Source: Rhizoctonia solani
Lineage: Eukaryota; Basidiomycota; Agaricomycetes; Cantharellales; Ceratobasidiaceae
DNA: 64,000 bases
Reading direction: 5' to 3'
Assembly: GCF_016906535.1 (NCBI RefSeq)
Contig: NC_057385.1
Span: 868,001-932,000 of the forward strand
Position numbers and translations under genes: made by a program. Shown here piece after piece: positions 1-11,738 of this stretch (the stretch's first letter is position 1; every line of letters starts with the position of its first letter). Below the pieces are notes generated by a model that made no database searches, was not told where the DNA came from, and saw only the letters and a list, made by a program, of their open reading frames with translations.

Positions 1-799
1 GATGCCCCTTCGACCGGTGGCATACTTCAGCTATGGCTCTTGCGTCGCTTCGCTACCCTTCTTGCTCTCCAACCGACCTTACTCGGCCTTATCCTCCTCT
101 CCCGACGTTTATGGGTCCTTTCGGGAGTCCTGTTTGGTGCAGCGCTCGTTATTATAGTTATAGTCGAAGTTTACTGCGGATACAGATCCCGTAATCCTCC
201 CGAACGCAAGTTCAGCCCTATCGTTCGAGATTCACTCGCCACATTCCGCAGATCTGTCCGGGGAAGCAAAGCAAGCGCCGTCTAACGATCGAGGAAGATG
301 GCACGAGCCTTGTAAGTTCACCAATGGAACGAGGGGGTATACCACGAGGGTCGATTGCCTCAGTTTTGGATATGATGAGTATTACCTTGAACATCATGCC
401 GTCGCCCAACCGCCCCAAAGATGCAGTTCCCGTCGGTAAGAATTAATCTTAATACAACGTGATGAGGGTGACGTCTAAACGAACCTTATAGAGACCGAAG
501 ATATTGACGACCTCGTGTCTACTGAGCGTGCCGCACACACTTATCCTGGCGCCGCACCAATGATTCCCTCAACGGATCATGCAACAGAGACAGCAGGGCT
601 ATTATACCCCCCTGAACTTCTTGCGCCTCCGCCGATGATTTGGCTCCCCAACGATCGTTCGGGCATTGCACAATCCGAAGCCTATGACCTAGGAAGGTAT
701 CATGACTTGGAGACTGTCCTTGACCCTGGGGATTATACCGCAGAGGGGGGTCCGATGGGAAGACGATCAAACGAACGGACTCCTACACCTAAACATTGA
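1..799 (+). CDS. CSC1/OSCA-like (DUF221) calcium-permeable channel, C-terminal part
   Basis: The gene enters from the left edge, so only the C-terminus is visible. The first exon is open from base 1 and encodes a hydrophobic hairpin (TLLGLILLSRRLW, then a run rich in V, I and L ending EVYCGYRSRNPPE) followed by FSPIVRDSLATF. That order of last membrane helices and a PxxRDSL segment is what I recall from fungal CSC1-like mechanosensitive cation channels of the plasma membrane. A soluble tail follows, with ASVLDMMSITLNIMPS, an intron at about 436-490, then LLYPPELLAPPPMIWLPND and EAYDLGRYHDLE before the stop. The frame breaks at the G run 260-263: one more G joins the membrane part to the tail. 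Family call moderate; the tail is the most diagnostic part. Confidence 0.65.
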
Positions 800-1152
800 C
801 GCTGAGCATTGTCATTCCGCCGTTGTTTTAATGTATACCTTGGCTCCAGTCTACACGATATTTGTGAGCCAGAATTTTGTATTAGTTGTTCATATCTTTA
901 GTGTTTTGTGTTTTGTAGTTGATGTTTCAGAACACTCCCTTATATTCCACATTTATGTCTGGATATTTGTCTGTTTGTAGAAGGTTGTCCATATCCCTGT
1001 GTTTTCCCAGACTAATGAAATGCCTTATTATACCATATGGTAAGGGTCGCTGCATTCTATCGATATCCTAAGGAGTGGCGTGTGAAGTTTATAAATTAAG
1101 AAAAACGAAGCCAACAATGGGGTATAAGTGACGAAATGTAACCATTCTCAGC
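800..1152. other. Convergent 3' region
   Basis: T-rich and AT-rich sequence between two convergent stops, consistent with 3' UTRs and polyadenylation of both flanking genes. No coding signal seen. Confidence 0.4.
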
Positions 1153-1853
1153 CTAAACTTTCTTGGACAGTAAAGTTCTAGAGCTCTGTCCGTTAGAACT
1201 GACGATAATCTTGACCTGAAAAGAATCAATATTCCATACGAGCCAGGACCGACCATGACATACATGTAATGATGACTTGTTCCGAGCCTTAGTCTCAATG
1301 TCTTCTTCTTCGTTTTGCGGGTGAATCTCATCGACGCATGACGTAGTGCCAGTAGCGATCTGTAATTACGCCTTGAGACGAACCTCTGGCAGTGAGAAAT
1401 TATGTGCCGACCTCATTGCGAATATCTTGTGGGCCATACGGTAGACACTCCGGCAAAGAGGTCACAAGGAGTAGTAGATGAGGAATTGCCGCTCCTAAAG
1501 CATATAGGTGCAAAGTGTCATACCTATGACTCCATTCGTAAACCAATTGCCATTGGGGATATCGGTCTTACTCACCCGTCATCCAGAATAAGGGACTTGC
1601 ACCTCCGAAGATACGCCCCTAGTTTCGTGGACCTTGTTATGCAAATTGTATTCTTCCCCTCTTTGTGAGAAGAGCGAGGACCAGTGACATTAGATGCGGG
1701 ATGAACAGTTGGAACTGGTCTCTGAGGTTTTAGTTTAACTCTGGTAAAAGGCGATGCAGCAGACTCAGCCGCTTTAGTGTCTTTCTTTCCCGACTTTGGT
1801 CGCGTAGGCCTATTACCACCAGCGTTCTTCTTGCTTGACAAAGTTTTTGACAT
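1153..1853 (-). CDS. Small basic hypothetical protein
   Basis: Not recognised. Reading from the ATG at 1853, the N-terminus is lysine/serine rich (MSKTLSSKKN, KSGKKDTKAAES, FTRVKLKPQRPVP) and stays open to about 1572. A GT donor (GGTGAGTAAG) lies there. Further downstream an exon reads DEIHPQNEEEDIETKARNKSS, then an exon beginning VKIIVSSNGQSSRTLLSKKV ends in TAG at 1153. The basic start, acidic middle and short last exon look like a small nuclear or ribosome-associated protein, but nothing assigns a function. It faces TFIIF alpha across a 198-base shared upstream region. The exon between 1400 and 1545 is uncertain. Confidence 0.4.
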
Positions 1854-2051
1854 CGCGGGGAGGTATGATTCACACGAGTGAAAGCTATTGACTCAGTGGG
1901 CCAACTCCAATTAACAATGGTCAGAGTCGAGTCAAAGGACAGATTCGAGTGTTTTGATTGTCATTGCCCTGGATATCACGTGACCTAGTGACCAGATTGC
2001 CTGTTTGCCACTCTGCTCACACAACCACCAGGCCGCTTTCGACACCCTCGT
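1854..2051. promoter_or_regulatory. Divergent promoter, small basic protein / TFIIF alpha
   Basis: 198 bases between two divergent start codons, so both promoters must sit here or overlap the genes. It contains ATCACGTGACCTAGTGACC near 1977, with a palindromic TCACGTGA core (E-box like). No clear TATA box. Confidence 0.5.
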
Positions 2052-4129
2052 ATGTCTCGCCCTTTGAAACGGATTCCTATCCCAGAGCCCAAACGACGCA
2101 GACCTCCTCCTAAAGATTCAACTCCCAAGCGAGAGACTTCGGCCACTCCGGCTCCAGCCACGTCTGATGGACCTCAAGGTGCCTACGTTGACTACAAACT
2201 TACATCTTCAAGGCATAGCGACAAGAAATGGGACGTATTTAAATTACAATCCCACCATGACACTCCCATCGACTTGCACAGTTGGCCAGCCCCAGTGAAA
2301 CTTAATAGGAAGGACTTCAAGTCTCGTAATCAGGTCGAGGAGGCAGCAGGCCCACTAATCCCAATGTTGGGGGAAGACGGGAAGCCAGTGATAGGTGCAG
2401 ATGGCAAGATTGTCATGCTAAATGCGGATGGGACTCGAGTGAAGAAGGAAGACGATCCTAAGGGGAAGAAGAAAGCAAAGGAGGACCCAAATGCAAAGAA
2501 GAAAGCCTTTATGAAGAAAACGCGGCAGGTTCACATGATCCCAGACGAAATCCGTGCATTCAGAAAGGAGCACCGCAAGGACTGGCTTTTAGAGGACAAT
2601 GGAGGTGGACTTGCGGCCAATCAGAGCTGGTCAGGCAAATACTCAGACGCAAACGACAAGCAAATATATGCCTTTTTCGCCCCTGTACCCGGCAACGACA
2701 AAGAGTTCCGCTTTATTCCCGTCCATCGTTTCTACAACTTTACTAGGAACAATAACGTCAGCACAGAACGCGTAGAAAGTCAGGTGGGTGACATCACCAC
2801 TGATATACACAGGCCCGCTTACCTACCCCCAATAGCATGCACGTATGCAAGCTGCAAAAAATAGCGCGCGGACAAAGCCGAAAAAAGAGGAAGAAGACGA
2901 AAAGCCAACGCGTGGTGGCCGTAGGCTAAGAGTTGTCAATAACGGGCGGGAGCGTTACGCCGATGAGGATCACAAGCCACACTTGGTTAGTTTTGATAAT
3001 GGGCTTTTGAGGGTTAGGTTGACTCTTGGCCGTCCGCAAGGGAGGAGAAGGCGATTACGACGAGATGGAGTATGAAGACGAGGTGCAGGACGATGAAGAA
3101 GGGCCCGCTGAACTACCTCAGGACGAAGATGAGAAAGAAGCAGTTGTAAGTATTGTCCTAACTTATGAAACGCCAAGATTTGAAGGCTGGGCTATGATAG
3201 GAACGGCAAAAACGAGAGTACCTCCGCAACAAAGTTTCGGAAAGAGTTGAGCCCGAGTCAGACGAAGACGAAGATGACGGCAAAGGATATACAGAAGACG
3301 GTCGTCAATTAAAGAAGCTGATGAAGAAAATGCTGAATGAGAGCGACGATGAAAAGAATCCTTACGCTGACTCGGTAGGTTGTCTCGCCGTGACTTTCAA
3401 AATGCATACTCAAGGAGTTCGTAGGATGATGAAGAGGATGAAGAGGAGAATAAACCTGAGCAACCACCAGCTGTGGGAGTTATGCCTAACACACCAACAC
3501 CATCGGGTGCATCTACACCTCGCCCTCAAGGCTCCCAGCCCAATCAATCTTCATCTCAGCTGCCCAAACCAGCCCAGAATGCTACCAATGCAAACAACGC
3601 TGCACAGCGAGTTACTTCTCCGTCTATGGGAGGATCCGCTCTGCTCGCTCAACGAGCAACATCTCCTCATCCTGTGCGCAAATCTCCCAGTGTGTCTGGA
3701 TCTACCAACCGTGCGACAACCCCGATGTCCCCCGCCGGTACACCCTCTTCAGGAAATGGGAATGGTAAGAAACGCAAGGACCATCCGGATCGCGCCGGTA
3801 CCCCCACGCCCCCTCAAAAACGACCTACACCGACACCCCAATCTCCATCGCCTGCAACGCCAGGTGCTTCCAGCCAAAAGAAGAAAAAGTCGAAACACGA
3901 CCTTGTTGCACCCAACGGTGATCCGCTCCCAGAGGTTATCACCGAGGAGCATGCAATAGAGTACTTGCGAAAGATGGGTGGTGCTGTGCAGACTGGCGAA
4001 GTTATTACTTACTTCAAGAGAGCATTGAAGCATGATCCTGAGAACCAGAAGAGATTGACTGATGCGCTCAAGAAAGTGTCTAGCCAGGCTCAGAAGGGGT
4101 ACATCAAATTGATTCCCCAATACGTCTAA
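2052..4129 (+). CDS. TFG1: Transcription initiation factor IIF subunit alpha (RAP74/Tfg1)
   Basis: Large subunit of TFIIF, which binds RNA polymerase II and helps form the preinitiation complex. After a basic, proline-rich start the N-terminal dimerisation domain shows YVDYKLTSS, KWDVFKLQ, IRAFRKEHRKDWLLEDN, WSGKYSD and EFRFIPVHRFYNFTRN. A long charged linker follows with acidic stretches (DEMEYEDEVQDDEEG) and a Ser/Pro/Thr-rich basic segment (about 3470-3900). The last 65 residues are the winged-helix domain that contacts FCP1 and TFIIB: ITEEHAIEYLRKMGG, TYFKRALKHDPENQKR and KGYIKLIPQYV at the stop. Introns interrupt the acidic linker. Near 2838-2850 the frame moves by one base; the product continues MQAAKNSARTKPKKEEEDEK. 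Convergent with eRF1. Confidence 0.93.
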
Positions 4130-4495
4130 ATCATTTTGCTTCGGTTTTTGTGGATTTTCCTATGTAAAATAATTCATCCAATATTCATTCTTATTCGTTC
4201 TGAAAGCGGCTATAACAACGTAAGAAAAATCAATCAATTTCCAAACAAATCTGATCGACCGCTCCATGTTAGCGATAGAAATTGGGAAAAGAAAACCCAA
4301 CTCGCCTTCTCAACATGATACAAAAAGTGAAGTGAAAGCTCAAGCCGCCGTTGGCGGGAGCATAGGCCAAGTAACAATGTCGATACTTCCAACCCCCAAA
4401 ACCACTACTTTCCTTAGCACCTCGACGGGCCCCATCCCCAACCCCCGCCCGAGAACACCACCCCGCCCTCCGGCGCACAGCTTATTTAGCTCAAG
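4130..4495. other. Convergent 3' region TFIIF alpha / eRF1
   Basis: 366 bases between two convergent stop codons. AT-rich near 4130-4260, then C-rich. Read as 3' UTRs; nothing else seen. Confidence 0.4.
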
Positions 4496-6152
4496 TCAGA
4501 GCACATCTTCATCAGAGTCGTAAAACTCGTCCGAGTCCTCGTCAAAGGAGGCGAGGTTGGTAAAGTCAACCTTGTAACGCAAAATACCGCCAATACCACC
4601 AAATCCTTTTACGAATTGGGCACCCTCCTGGCTGCGATTGCTCACAAACTGTGGAAAGCAGTCATTCAATGCTCAATTCAACGCAAAATCAAATGATCAC
4701 ATACCTCGAGAGTTGCACCAAATTCCTTGTATTTTTCTGCGAACCATTCGAGCAAGCTCGTCGGCTCTTCGGCTTGCTCCATCTCCAGCCCAGTGCTCTT
4801 GTCGAGGAATTTTTCGCGGTTCTTCTCTTGCTCTTTGTTGGCATGTACGATGATTTCCTCTCCAGCTGCGTTGCGCAGAACATAGCGTGTGACGTCCAAA
4901 TTCTCCCATACAATCAGTGTTTCCACAGCACCCATTTCGAGACCCTTGAGAGTATCATCGATACCAAAGCAATATTTTCCAGTATCTTGGGAAATCTCGT
5001 CAAAGTACTTTTGAATGAGCTTCTTCTCTTGGACAAATTTGACGTTGGAAAGAGATTCGGCCGCGAGCTCAATAGCCTGGTTGAATCCGTTCTCGCCACC
5101 ATAACTGACATCGACAACCTTAATAACCTTGGCTGCAAGACGGGGGTCGAACATATCTGACTGATTGAGCTCGGTCTTAAAATCGGCGCTACCAGCCAAT
5201 ACAAGTCCGGCAACGTTGACTTTATCGTTTGTAATAAAGTGTTGGACAGCCAATTCAGCGACCTTGCGAACGTAGTTGTGACGCTTCTCATCGCGAAGAC
5301 GGGAGAAACGCAATGCAGACTGACCACCACGGCCTATTAAACACTTCCTGTATGAGAAATGACTTCAAGCCCCAAACGTAATACGCCTACCGTGCTTTTT
5401 GGGAAGATCGACGGTGAACTTGTGGATGATTTCGCGAGTGTTTCCTGAGAGTGTGCCAAAGAGCGAACCATTCCCGTCCATCACAATAAACCCAAATTTG
5501 GAATCTGACTCTAGCAGCTCCGAAAGGGCCTCAGTGTGGAATTTGTTGTCACACAGATATAATGATCTTTTGGCGTGTCAGAAACGCTGGGTACATGCGG
5601 ACGCAAGATCGGAGCTTACGTATTGATAGGCTTATGTGGTTCAAAATCAAAGGCAACTTTTCGTTCCTTTCCTTCGTCCGTCAGGATTGTTCCCACGAAA
5701 AGGACCAAACCATTAGGAGGAACACGATTGTAAAGTTTGAGACGCTGTTGAGTTGATGTAATCGCTGCGAGCACGGATAACCTGTTCACTCGAGACTTGA
5801 TATTCGAAGCTGTACCGTACTCTTGAGTAAGAGTATTATTAACACGCGCGATTTGATCCTGAGGGACGATTTTGGGTCAATGCGTGTGCGTATCGAGCTA
5901 ATTTGACTTACTTTTGGTGGAATGATCAAGCTGATCATAGATGTGCCGGCCCTGCAGCGAGGGTTCGTGAACGACGCAAGATATGTGCAAGTATACCTGT
6001 ACTTACCCTCTCGCTGCATCCAGGCTGCGGATGAGCTTCTTCATCTTCCATAACTAGAAATGGTAGCCACTAGATGAGAATATGACAGATGGTGTATGCT
6101 AGCAGTTGTCACCCACCTGAATGTTTTGATCGACAGCTTCTGGGGTCGACAT
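4496..6152 (-). CDS. SUP45: Eukaryotic peptide chain release factor 1 (eRF1)
   Basis: Recognises all three stop codons in the ribosomal A site and triggers peptide release with eRF3. It starts [12 protein letters not shown] at 6152; the next short exon gives [16 protein letters not shown], then [12 protein letters not shown] and [18 protein letters not shown]. The middle domain has the GGQ catalytic motif ([20 protein letters not shown], around 5290-5400). The C-terminal eRF3-binding domain runs to an acidic end ([18 protein letters not shown]) before TGA at 4496. All exons join in frame, so unlike several neighbours it shows no indel. It shares a 202-base divergent upstream region with the MIX23 homologue. 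Confidence 0.97.
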
Positions 6153-6354
6153 GATTGTACTCTACTATTTCTATTTCACAGTAGTGGAAAATGCGGTAGA
6201 CTCGAGCTGATACAAGCTCGATGGATGTGGTCCAGGGTAAGTCGCTAGCCGCTTGAAAATTAATTACATATTGAACTCCGGATATATCACCTGTCATGTG
6301 ACTAGCGCTACAGCCGATCCTCACACTTTTGCCACCAACTACATATCTGAGTAA
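6153..6354. promoter_or_regulatory. Divergent promoter, eRF1 / MIX23
   Basis: 202 bases separating divergent start codons. It holds CATGTGACTAGCGC near 6295 but no clear TATA box. Role inferred from position only. Confidence 0.4.
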
Positions 6355-7132
6355 ATGCAGCCTGAACTTGGATCCAAAGCAATACACGCCCCTTCTGCCC
6401 CTCCCCAACTAGTTCGAGTATCAGAATCACTATGTCAGAATCTCTCACAATTTAAAGGTTCGCTGGTCAAATCATTCATGACATCACTAGTAACCCATCT
6501 CACACAGCTACACTCTAGACCTTATGAAAGAATATAGGAGGCTGGATGACTCGGTAACAATGCGCATGAATCGCAACCTTGCTCAATTCCGAGATATCGA
6601 TCGTCATAGATCCAGTCGAAGTGGATCGCCCCAACTACAGGATGAAGCATGCTTACACTTTTGGAAAGAACTTGTAGGTAAGTACAGTTCTGAAAACTAG
6701 ATCAGGACTTCTACAGAGCACTTCTACAGCCAATTGGGAAAATAGGACCGAAATAGTGAACTATTGTGTTGACGTTGTTGAAGCGACTATGGAAACCAAA
6801 CGACAAGCTCTCGCAGGTCAAGATCCCAAGTTGGACGAAAATCGAAGGACAGCATCGTCTCTCTATACAGATGAAGTAAAGGTACACTTAATGCTTATGA
6901 TATCACTACTTGAATTGATCTCTTGGCTCCAGCGAAACCAAATGCGAAATGAATTGACCGTAGAAGCCATCATCCGACAACGCTCTTTAGACGGTTGGTC
7001 TATTTTGAGTTTATTGCAGAAATCATCTCACCCTAGTTCACAGCATTTAAATCCAGGTGTAGATTCTTCGAGCCCTCGATCTCTGACACACGCTCCAGGC
7101 ACTGGTGGGATTCTGCGCACGCCGGCCGCTAG
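6355..7132 (+). CDS. MIX23: MIX23 (CCDC58-like) mitochondrial protein
   Basis: Homologue of MIX23/CCDC58, a small intermembrane-space protein linked in yeast to mitochondrial protein import. The ATG at 6355 opens MQPELGSKAIHAPS; an intron from about 6457 to 6513 joins SESLCQNLSQFK to DLMKEYRRLDDSVTMRMNR. A cysteine pair follows with 20 residues between (ACLHFWKEL to VNYC), the spacing I recall in human CCDC58. The end has KRNQMRNELTVEAIIRQRS and FKSRCRFFEPS, matching the family's conserved NELxVEExVxxRS-F-RCxxF ending. Introns near 6880-6935 and 6995-7043 restore this frame. Stop TAG at 7132. All exons join without indels. The extra C-terminal tail (TRSRHWWDSAHAGR) is unmatched. Confidence 0.85.
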
Positions 7133-7435
7133 CATTACCTGCCAATGCTTCCTGGCATACTCTCCGCGCCAAAATATCACTACCCACTTATAAATAATGG
7201 GACGAGTTTTCTCACAAATTCATTGACCTTTGTTATAGACAACTTATGTAGTAACCAATTCCAACTGCAACTGTATACAAAGAGCTAAAATGATCTAAGT
7301 GACCTAAATGACCTAACTGGCGCTAAGACCATGTACACGTGACCGCTCGTGATTTATTCCCAGTCATCCTGATTGCCCCCGTAGATCTTTAAGCTTGCTG
7401 GCATTCTACTATCGTCCCACGAACTCTTCCAGAAA
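7133..7435. promoter_or_regulatory. Intergenic region upstream of TrpRS
   Basis: 303 bases holding the MIX23 3' end and the TrpRS promoter. It contains three tandem near-copies of a TGA(C/T)CTAA unit at 7291-7320. Also CACGTGACC near 7335. Confidence 0.45.
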
Positions 7436-9162
7436 ATGTCTCCAGCTATTGAAGAGGGGGTTAACAAAATCGAACTGTGAGCATACAATAGTTCTATACA
7501 GTGCCCTATCATCCGTTAAGGGAATTTTGTTAGCAAAGGAGATAAATCGCAACCCCCACCTCCTCCGTCTCAGCCAGCAGAGCAAGTAAGTATACTGCTC
7601 ATAGATCTATTATTTATCCAACAACTCCTATAGAACGTCACTCCTTGGGATGTCCAGGGAGAAGTTGCTGCCGATGGCCAGGTTCTTGCCATCGACTATA
7701 ATAAACTGATCGAGAAGTTTGGCACACGCCGCATAGATGCAGCATTGCTCGAACGATTCGAAAATATTACAGGACACAAACCTCATCCCTTGCTTCGTAG
7801 GGGAACTTTCTTCTCTCATCGGTGAGTCAGAAATACTCCCCTTGCACATGATTCGTAATGCTAAAATACGTGAAAGTGACTTTACAAATATTCTGGACCG
7901 TTATGAGAAGGGCAAACCATTCTTTCTGTATACTGGACGTGGGCCCAGTAGCGATAGCATGCATCTTGGACATATGATTCCGTTCATGTTCACAAAGTTC
8001 GTCTATCCGTATCTGCCATAAGCATTCATTAAGCATTCTGCAGATGGCTTCAAGACGTGTTTGATGTCCCACTTGTCATCCAGCTGACTGGTATGTGCCA
8101 ACCTCATACTGATAAGCTAGATTGACACCATTTTGTAGATGATGAGAAATTCCTTTTTAAGCATGAGCTGAAGATTGATCAAGTTCGGGTATTTTCGAAC
8201 AAGAATGCACGGGACATAATTGCGGTTGGTTTCAACCGGGAAAAGACTTTCATCTTCAATGACTTGGACTATGTCGGGTAAGTAGGAACGCCACCTCTCT
8301 AAGATCCTGCTCAACGCGCTCTCCATACCCAGGGGAACATTTTACCAGAACGTCGTCAAGATCTCCCGAGGAATTACTTTGAGTCAGGCCAAATCGACAT
8401 TCGGATTTGTTGAATCGTAAGTAGCCAGACTGACAGTTTCTCACTCTCTAACAAACTTCTTCGCATCTTGAACAGAGACAACATTGGCAAGATTCATTTC
8501 GCATCTATCCAAGCAGCGCCATCCTTCTCCAATTCGTTCCCACAAATATTTGGTACCAAACATGATGTCCCTGCTCTCATTCCCTGTGCGATCGACCAGG
8601 ACCCATACTTCCGCCTCACGCGAGACGTCGCGAACAAACTCGGCTATCCTAAACCCTCGCTCCTGCACTCTAAATTCTTCCCCGCACTGCAAGGTGCTGG
8701 ATCCAAGATGAGCGCATCAAACACGAACAGCGCGATCTTCATGACCGACACTCAAAATCAGATCAAGAACAAGATCAATAAACATGGGTTTAGTGGGGGT
8801 CGTGAAACCGAGGAAGAGCACAGACGGTTGGGAGGTAATCCAGATGTCGATGTTGCGTATCAATATCTCGGATTCTTCATGGACGACGACGAAGAATACG
8901 CTAAAATCGCCGAGGAGTATAGGGCGGGAACGTTATTGACCGGTCAGTTGAAGGCCAAGTGTATCCAGGCCCTACAAGGGTTTGTCAAGGACTTCCAAGA
9001 AGTGAGTGATCCTGGTTTATTGTTCCGTGAATCTAACCTGAAGCCTGGGTTTAGCGCAAAGCCGCGATCACCGATGAAGACGTGGCATACTTCATGGACG
9101 CCAGCCGCAAGATTGACCCTACTGTTAAAGCACGCGCCGACTCGGCACCGGCAGCGCCCTGA
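7436..9162 (+). CDS. WRS1: Tryptophanyl-tRNA synthetase, cytoplasmic
   Basis: Class I aminoacyl-tRNA synthetase charging tRNA-Trp in the cytosol. The start is [14 protein letters not shown] at 7436, followed by a proline-rich linker and the eukaryotic N-terminal block [29 protein letters not shown] and [11 protein letters not shown]. The catalytic core shows [20 protein letters not shown] (HIGH-type signature HLGH), [49 protein letters not shown] and the KMSKS-type loop as [17 protein letters not shown]. The C-terminus has [20 protein letters not shown] and [11 protein letters not shown]. The last short exon gives [17 protein letters not shown] and ends at TGA 9162. At least seven introns; all exons join in frame. 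No mitochondrial targeting sequence is apparent. Confidence 0.97.
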
Positions 9163-9453
9163 TTGAACATACCCATTCATAGAAATTGTAAAAAATTAAA
9201 CGATAACATCTATACAAGCGAAGTACGAAGAGTGTCGAAAAGTCCAAATTGGGGCTTCGAGCCCGACCTAAACTACACAGACCAGAGAAACGCTACACAA
9301 CGTCCCTTGTGCCTGGCTAGAGCATATATGGGGCTACAAAATCCGCTACATGCTCGTATACAAGCAAGAAATTCTTGCTTCTTCCTTGTTCTTCATTTCT
9401 CTTTTCCGAAAGGGTTCCCATACAATCAAGAATAATCAAACAAAAAAAGCGAA
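9163..9453. other. Convergent 3' region TrpRS / membrane protein
   Basis: 291 AT-rich bases between two convergent stop codons (AAAAAATTAAACG near 9188). No gene seen. Confidence 0.35.
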
Positions 9454-10999
9454 TCACCGAGGAGGTGAAGATGAGAGTGCGTTTGCTCTTTTGTCTTCTT
9501 CATCTGCCCGAGCAATATCGTCTTCCGAGTAGCGAACAGGAACCCGCTTCACTTTTTGAACAGCAGGGGCGCTAGGGGTGGGAGAGGTGGCGTGAGACCG
9601 AGAAGGTGCAATGGATGTGTGGTCATGAGAGCGAGAGTAAGCAGTTGAAGATGCGGCGTATTCATGCGCAATGGGAGGGACAGGGGGAGCGTCTACAGGA
9701 GTGTTCAGAGCCGAAGTTGAGTGAGAGGGGTTAATGCTTCCGCCTACAACGCCAGTTAGTATTAAAAAAAAAACGAATGAAGATAAGACTCCAACTCACT
9801 GCCGCCGCTGTGATTCAACTGAGCCATCTGCGAATGTGGGGTGTAGTGGCTGCTCGAACCTGGGGCCTTACCGCTCTCGGTAAGGCTCGACTCGCTTGAC
9901 GTTGATCCATTCCTGCCGCCTATGGCACCCACAACCGCGTTGGCATTACCGTGAGATTTCCGGGCACGACGCCTGCGTAGGAACAAGAGCAGCCCAATAA
10001 CCAACAATAAAAAGACAACCCCTCCGGCAACCCCACCTCCTATCGCGCCTGCGTTGGTCGATTTGGACGTAGATGGCGGCGGGGCAGTGGTTGAAGGAGC
10101 CGAGCCAGTAGGATCTGAGAGTGTGATAGTCGGACTTCCGTCCATAATAGTCGTCGAGGGAGAGAGGGTGGTAGTAGCGCTCTCAGATGAAGTGGTCGTG
10201 GACCCGGAATTGGCTACAGATTGGGCGATATTGTAAGACCTGCAAGGTGTAGTGATAGTTCGGAGCAAGTATGATGAGAGGGCAAAGACGATTGATGAAG
10301 CGAGGAAAGACCGCAAACATGAGGTCAGTAGATTGCCTTTGTCTCACGGTCATAGCTCGGGCTTACCAGAATGTTGTTGATGTGTCTATTAATGCCCATT
10401 CCGGTATTTGCTGCACGGGGTTGACCGAGTCCGGGAGGCTATGCAAATGGAATTGGCATGAGACAAAAATACAAGAAGAATGATAACACACCTAGTGATT
10501 GGAGCAACACAACCATCTCCACCAGTGACATAAGTCGAAAACAAAATTCCCTGATCTGTTGAACCACGCTGGCAGTCTTGGCATGCACTTCCCAGATTGT
10601 AAGCTACATTCCGAGCGGTCAGACAAATGATAAAATCCATAAACATCGACGGTTAAAATACACACCGACTGTATTGCACATGCAAAGCTGAGCTAGAGTG
10701 ACCGGATAATACGAGTCGCTGTTGCTAATTGAGGGTACGGTGTCTATATCGGTTCAACGTCATCAGTTCGTCCAAACAACACATCCATCGGCATTGAGAT
10801 ACGCACATCCGCACACATCCATGATGCTCTGATATACTTCACTGGATATCCAAGTTAGCCGGTTATCGAGACCGGAATGAATTCAAGGCTCTTACCATGG
10901 TGTTGCGCCCTGTGCGTTATTCCACCAAGTTGGGGCACCAGCGGCACATGTGGGTGCGCGCTTAGACAGGGCTCGTATGGGAAGTGTTGTCCTAGGCAT
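9454..10999 (-). CDS. Agaricomycete single-pass membrane protein, CMCNT family
   Basis: Function unknown. Exons read PTCAAGAPTWWNNAQG, TPCEVYQSIMDVCG, YYPVTLAQLCMCNTVAYNLG, SACQDCQRGSTDQG and QIPEWALIDTSTTFW, then SYNIAQSVANSGS. A Ser/Thr/Pro-rich stretch of about 70 residues leads to one transmembrane helix (GGVVFLLLVIGLLLFLRRRR), and a basic, Ser-rich cytoplasmic tail ends at TGA 9454. I recall many Agaricomycete proteins with this layout: Cys-rich ectodomain with CxCNTVxYxL..ACxxCQ, mucin-like stem, one helix, Ser/Pro-rich tail. A wall or surface sensor role is only a guess. The start at 10999 (MPRTTLPIRALSKR) lacks a clear signal peptide, so a first exon may be missing upstream. At the junction near 10491 one extra base is needed. 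Confidence 0.6.
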
Positions 11000-11738
11000 T
11001 GCGGCCTGCCGTCGGGGTCGTAAATTTGTCGTGGATATATGTGCCCAGTGCAGTAGAAAAGAGCACAGATTGGGAGCTGGTGGTGGTGTTGAGATGGCCG
11101 AGAAGATCAGATCCTCGCTTAGCCATCACGCGCCGAGATGCGAAGGGACGTACATATGGAACAATCTTATATCCACGTCTTCGCCGAGCTTTGTGGTCAA
11201 CCGAGTTCTTTGCAGTCCAAGCTGCGGAGTGGTCGTTGGCGCTCCTCAGTTTCCCCATCTGACATGTTGTATGACATCTACTCCGATTCCGGCTGAGGGA
11301 ATGCCTCGGCGCTTAGCATTGGCATACAATCAACAACCGACAATCATTAGGAGAATCCCAATTCACAAACGAGGATGCATCTTTAGCGTTATACAATAAC
11401 TGTATTCTTATTTCACGTTATGCCCAAAACCATATACATTCTAATAATGATTTTGCCCCAGTATCCATTTCTCAGAATATTCTAGTTGCCGGTGACCATC
11501 CTTAGTTGTGAAGGAGCTACTACTTGATAGGCTACACTCAAACCCAAATCAATGTCATACCTTAAATATGTATTTCTATAGCAATATGTCCATATCGACA
11601 TTGAATCTGCATGTACATATGTCCAGATGAAAGCAGGAGTACTTGAATACTCACAGAGCAGGTTCTTTGCCCATGAATGCAACTGAAACTAGAATCGACG
11701 CTGCTGCATCGTATAAAACCATCTACGCAAAACATCAT
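11000..11738. other. Intergenic, no confident gene
   Basis: Upstream of the CMCNT-family protein and downstream of the coiled-coil gene, both on the minus strand. It may hold a missing signal-peptide exon of the former (reading frames are open on the minus strand at 10992-11258). The part from 11400 to 11738 is AT-rich and UTR-like. Confidence 0.35.
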
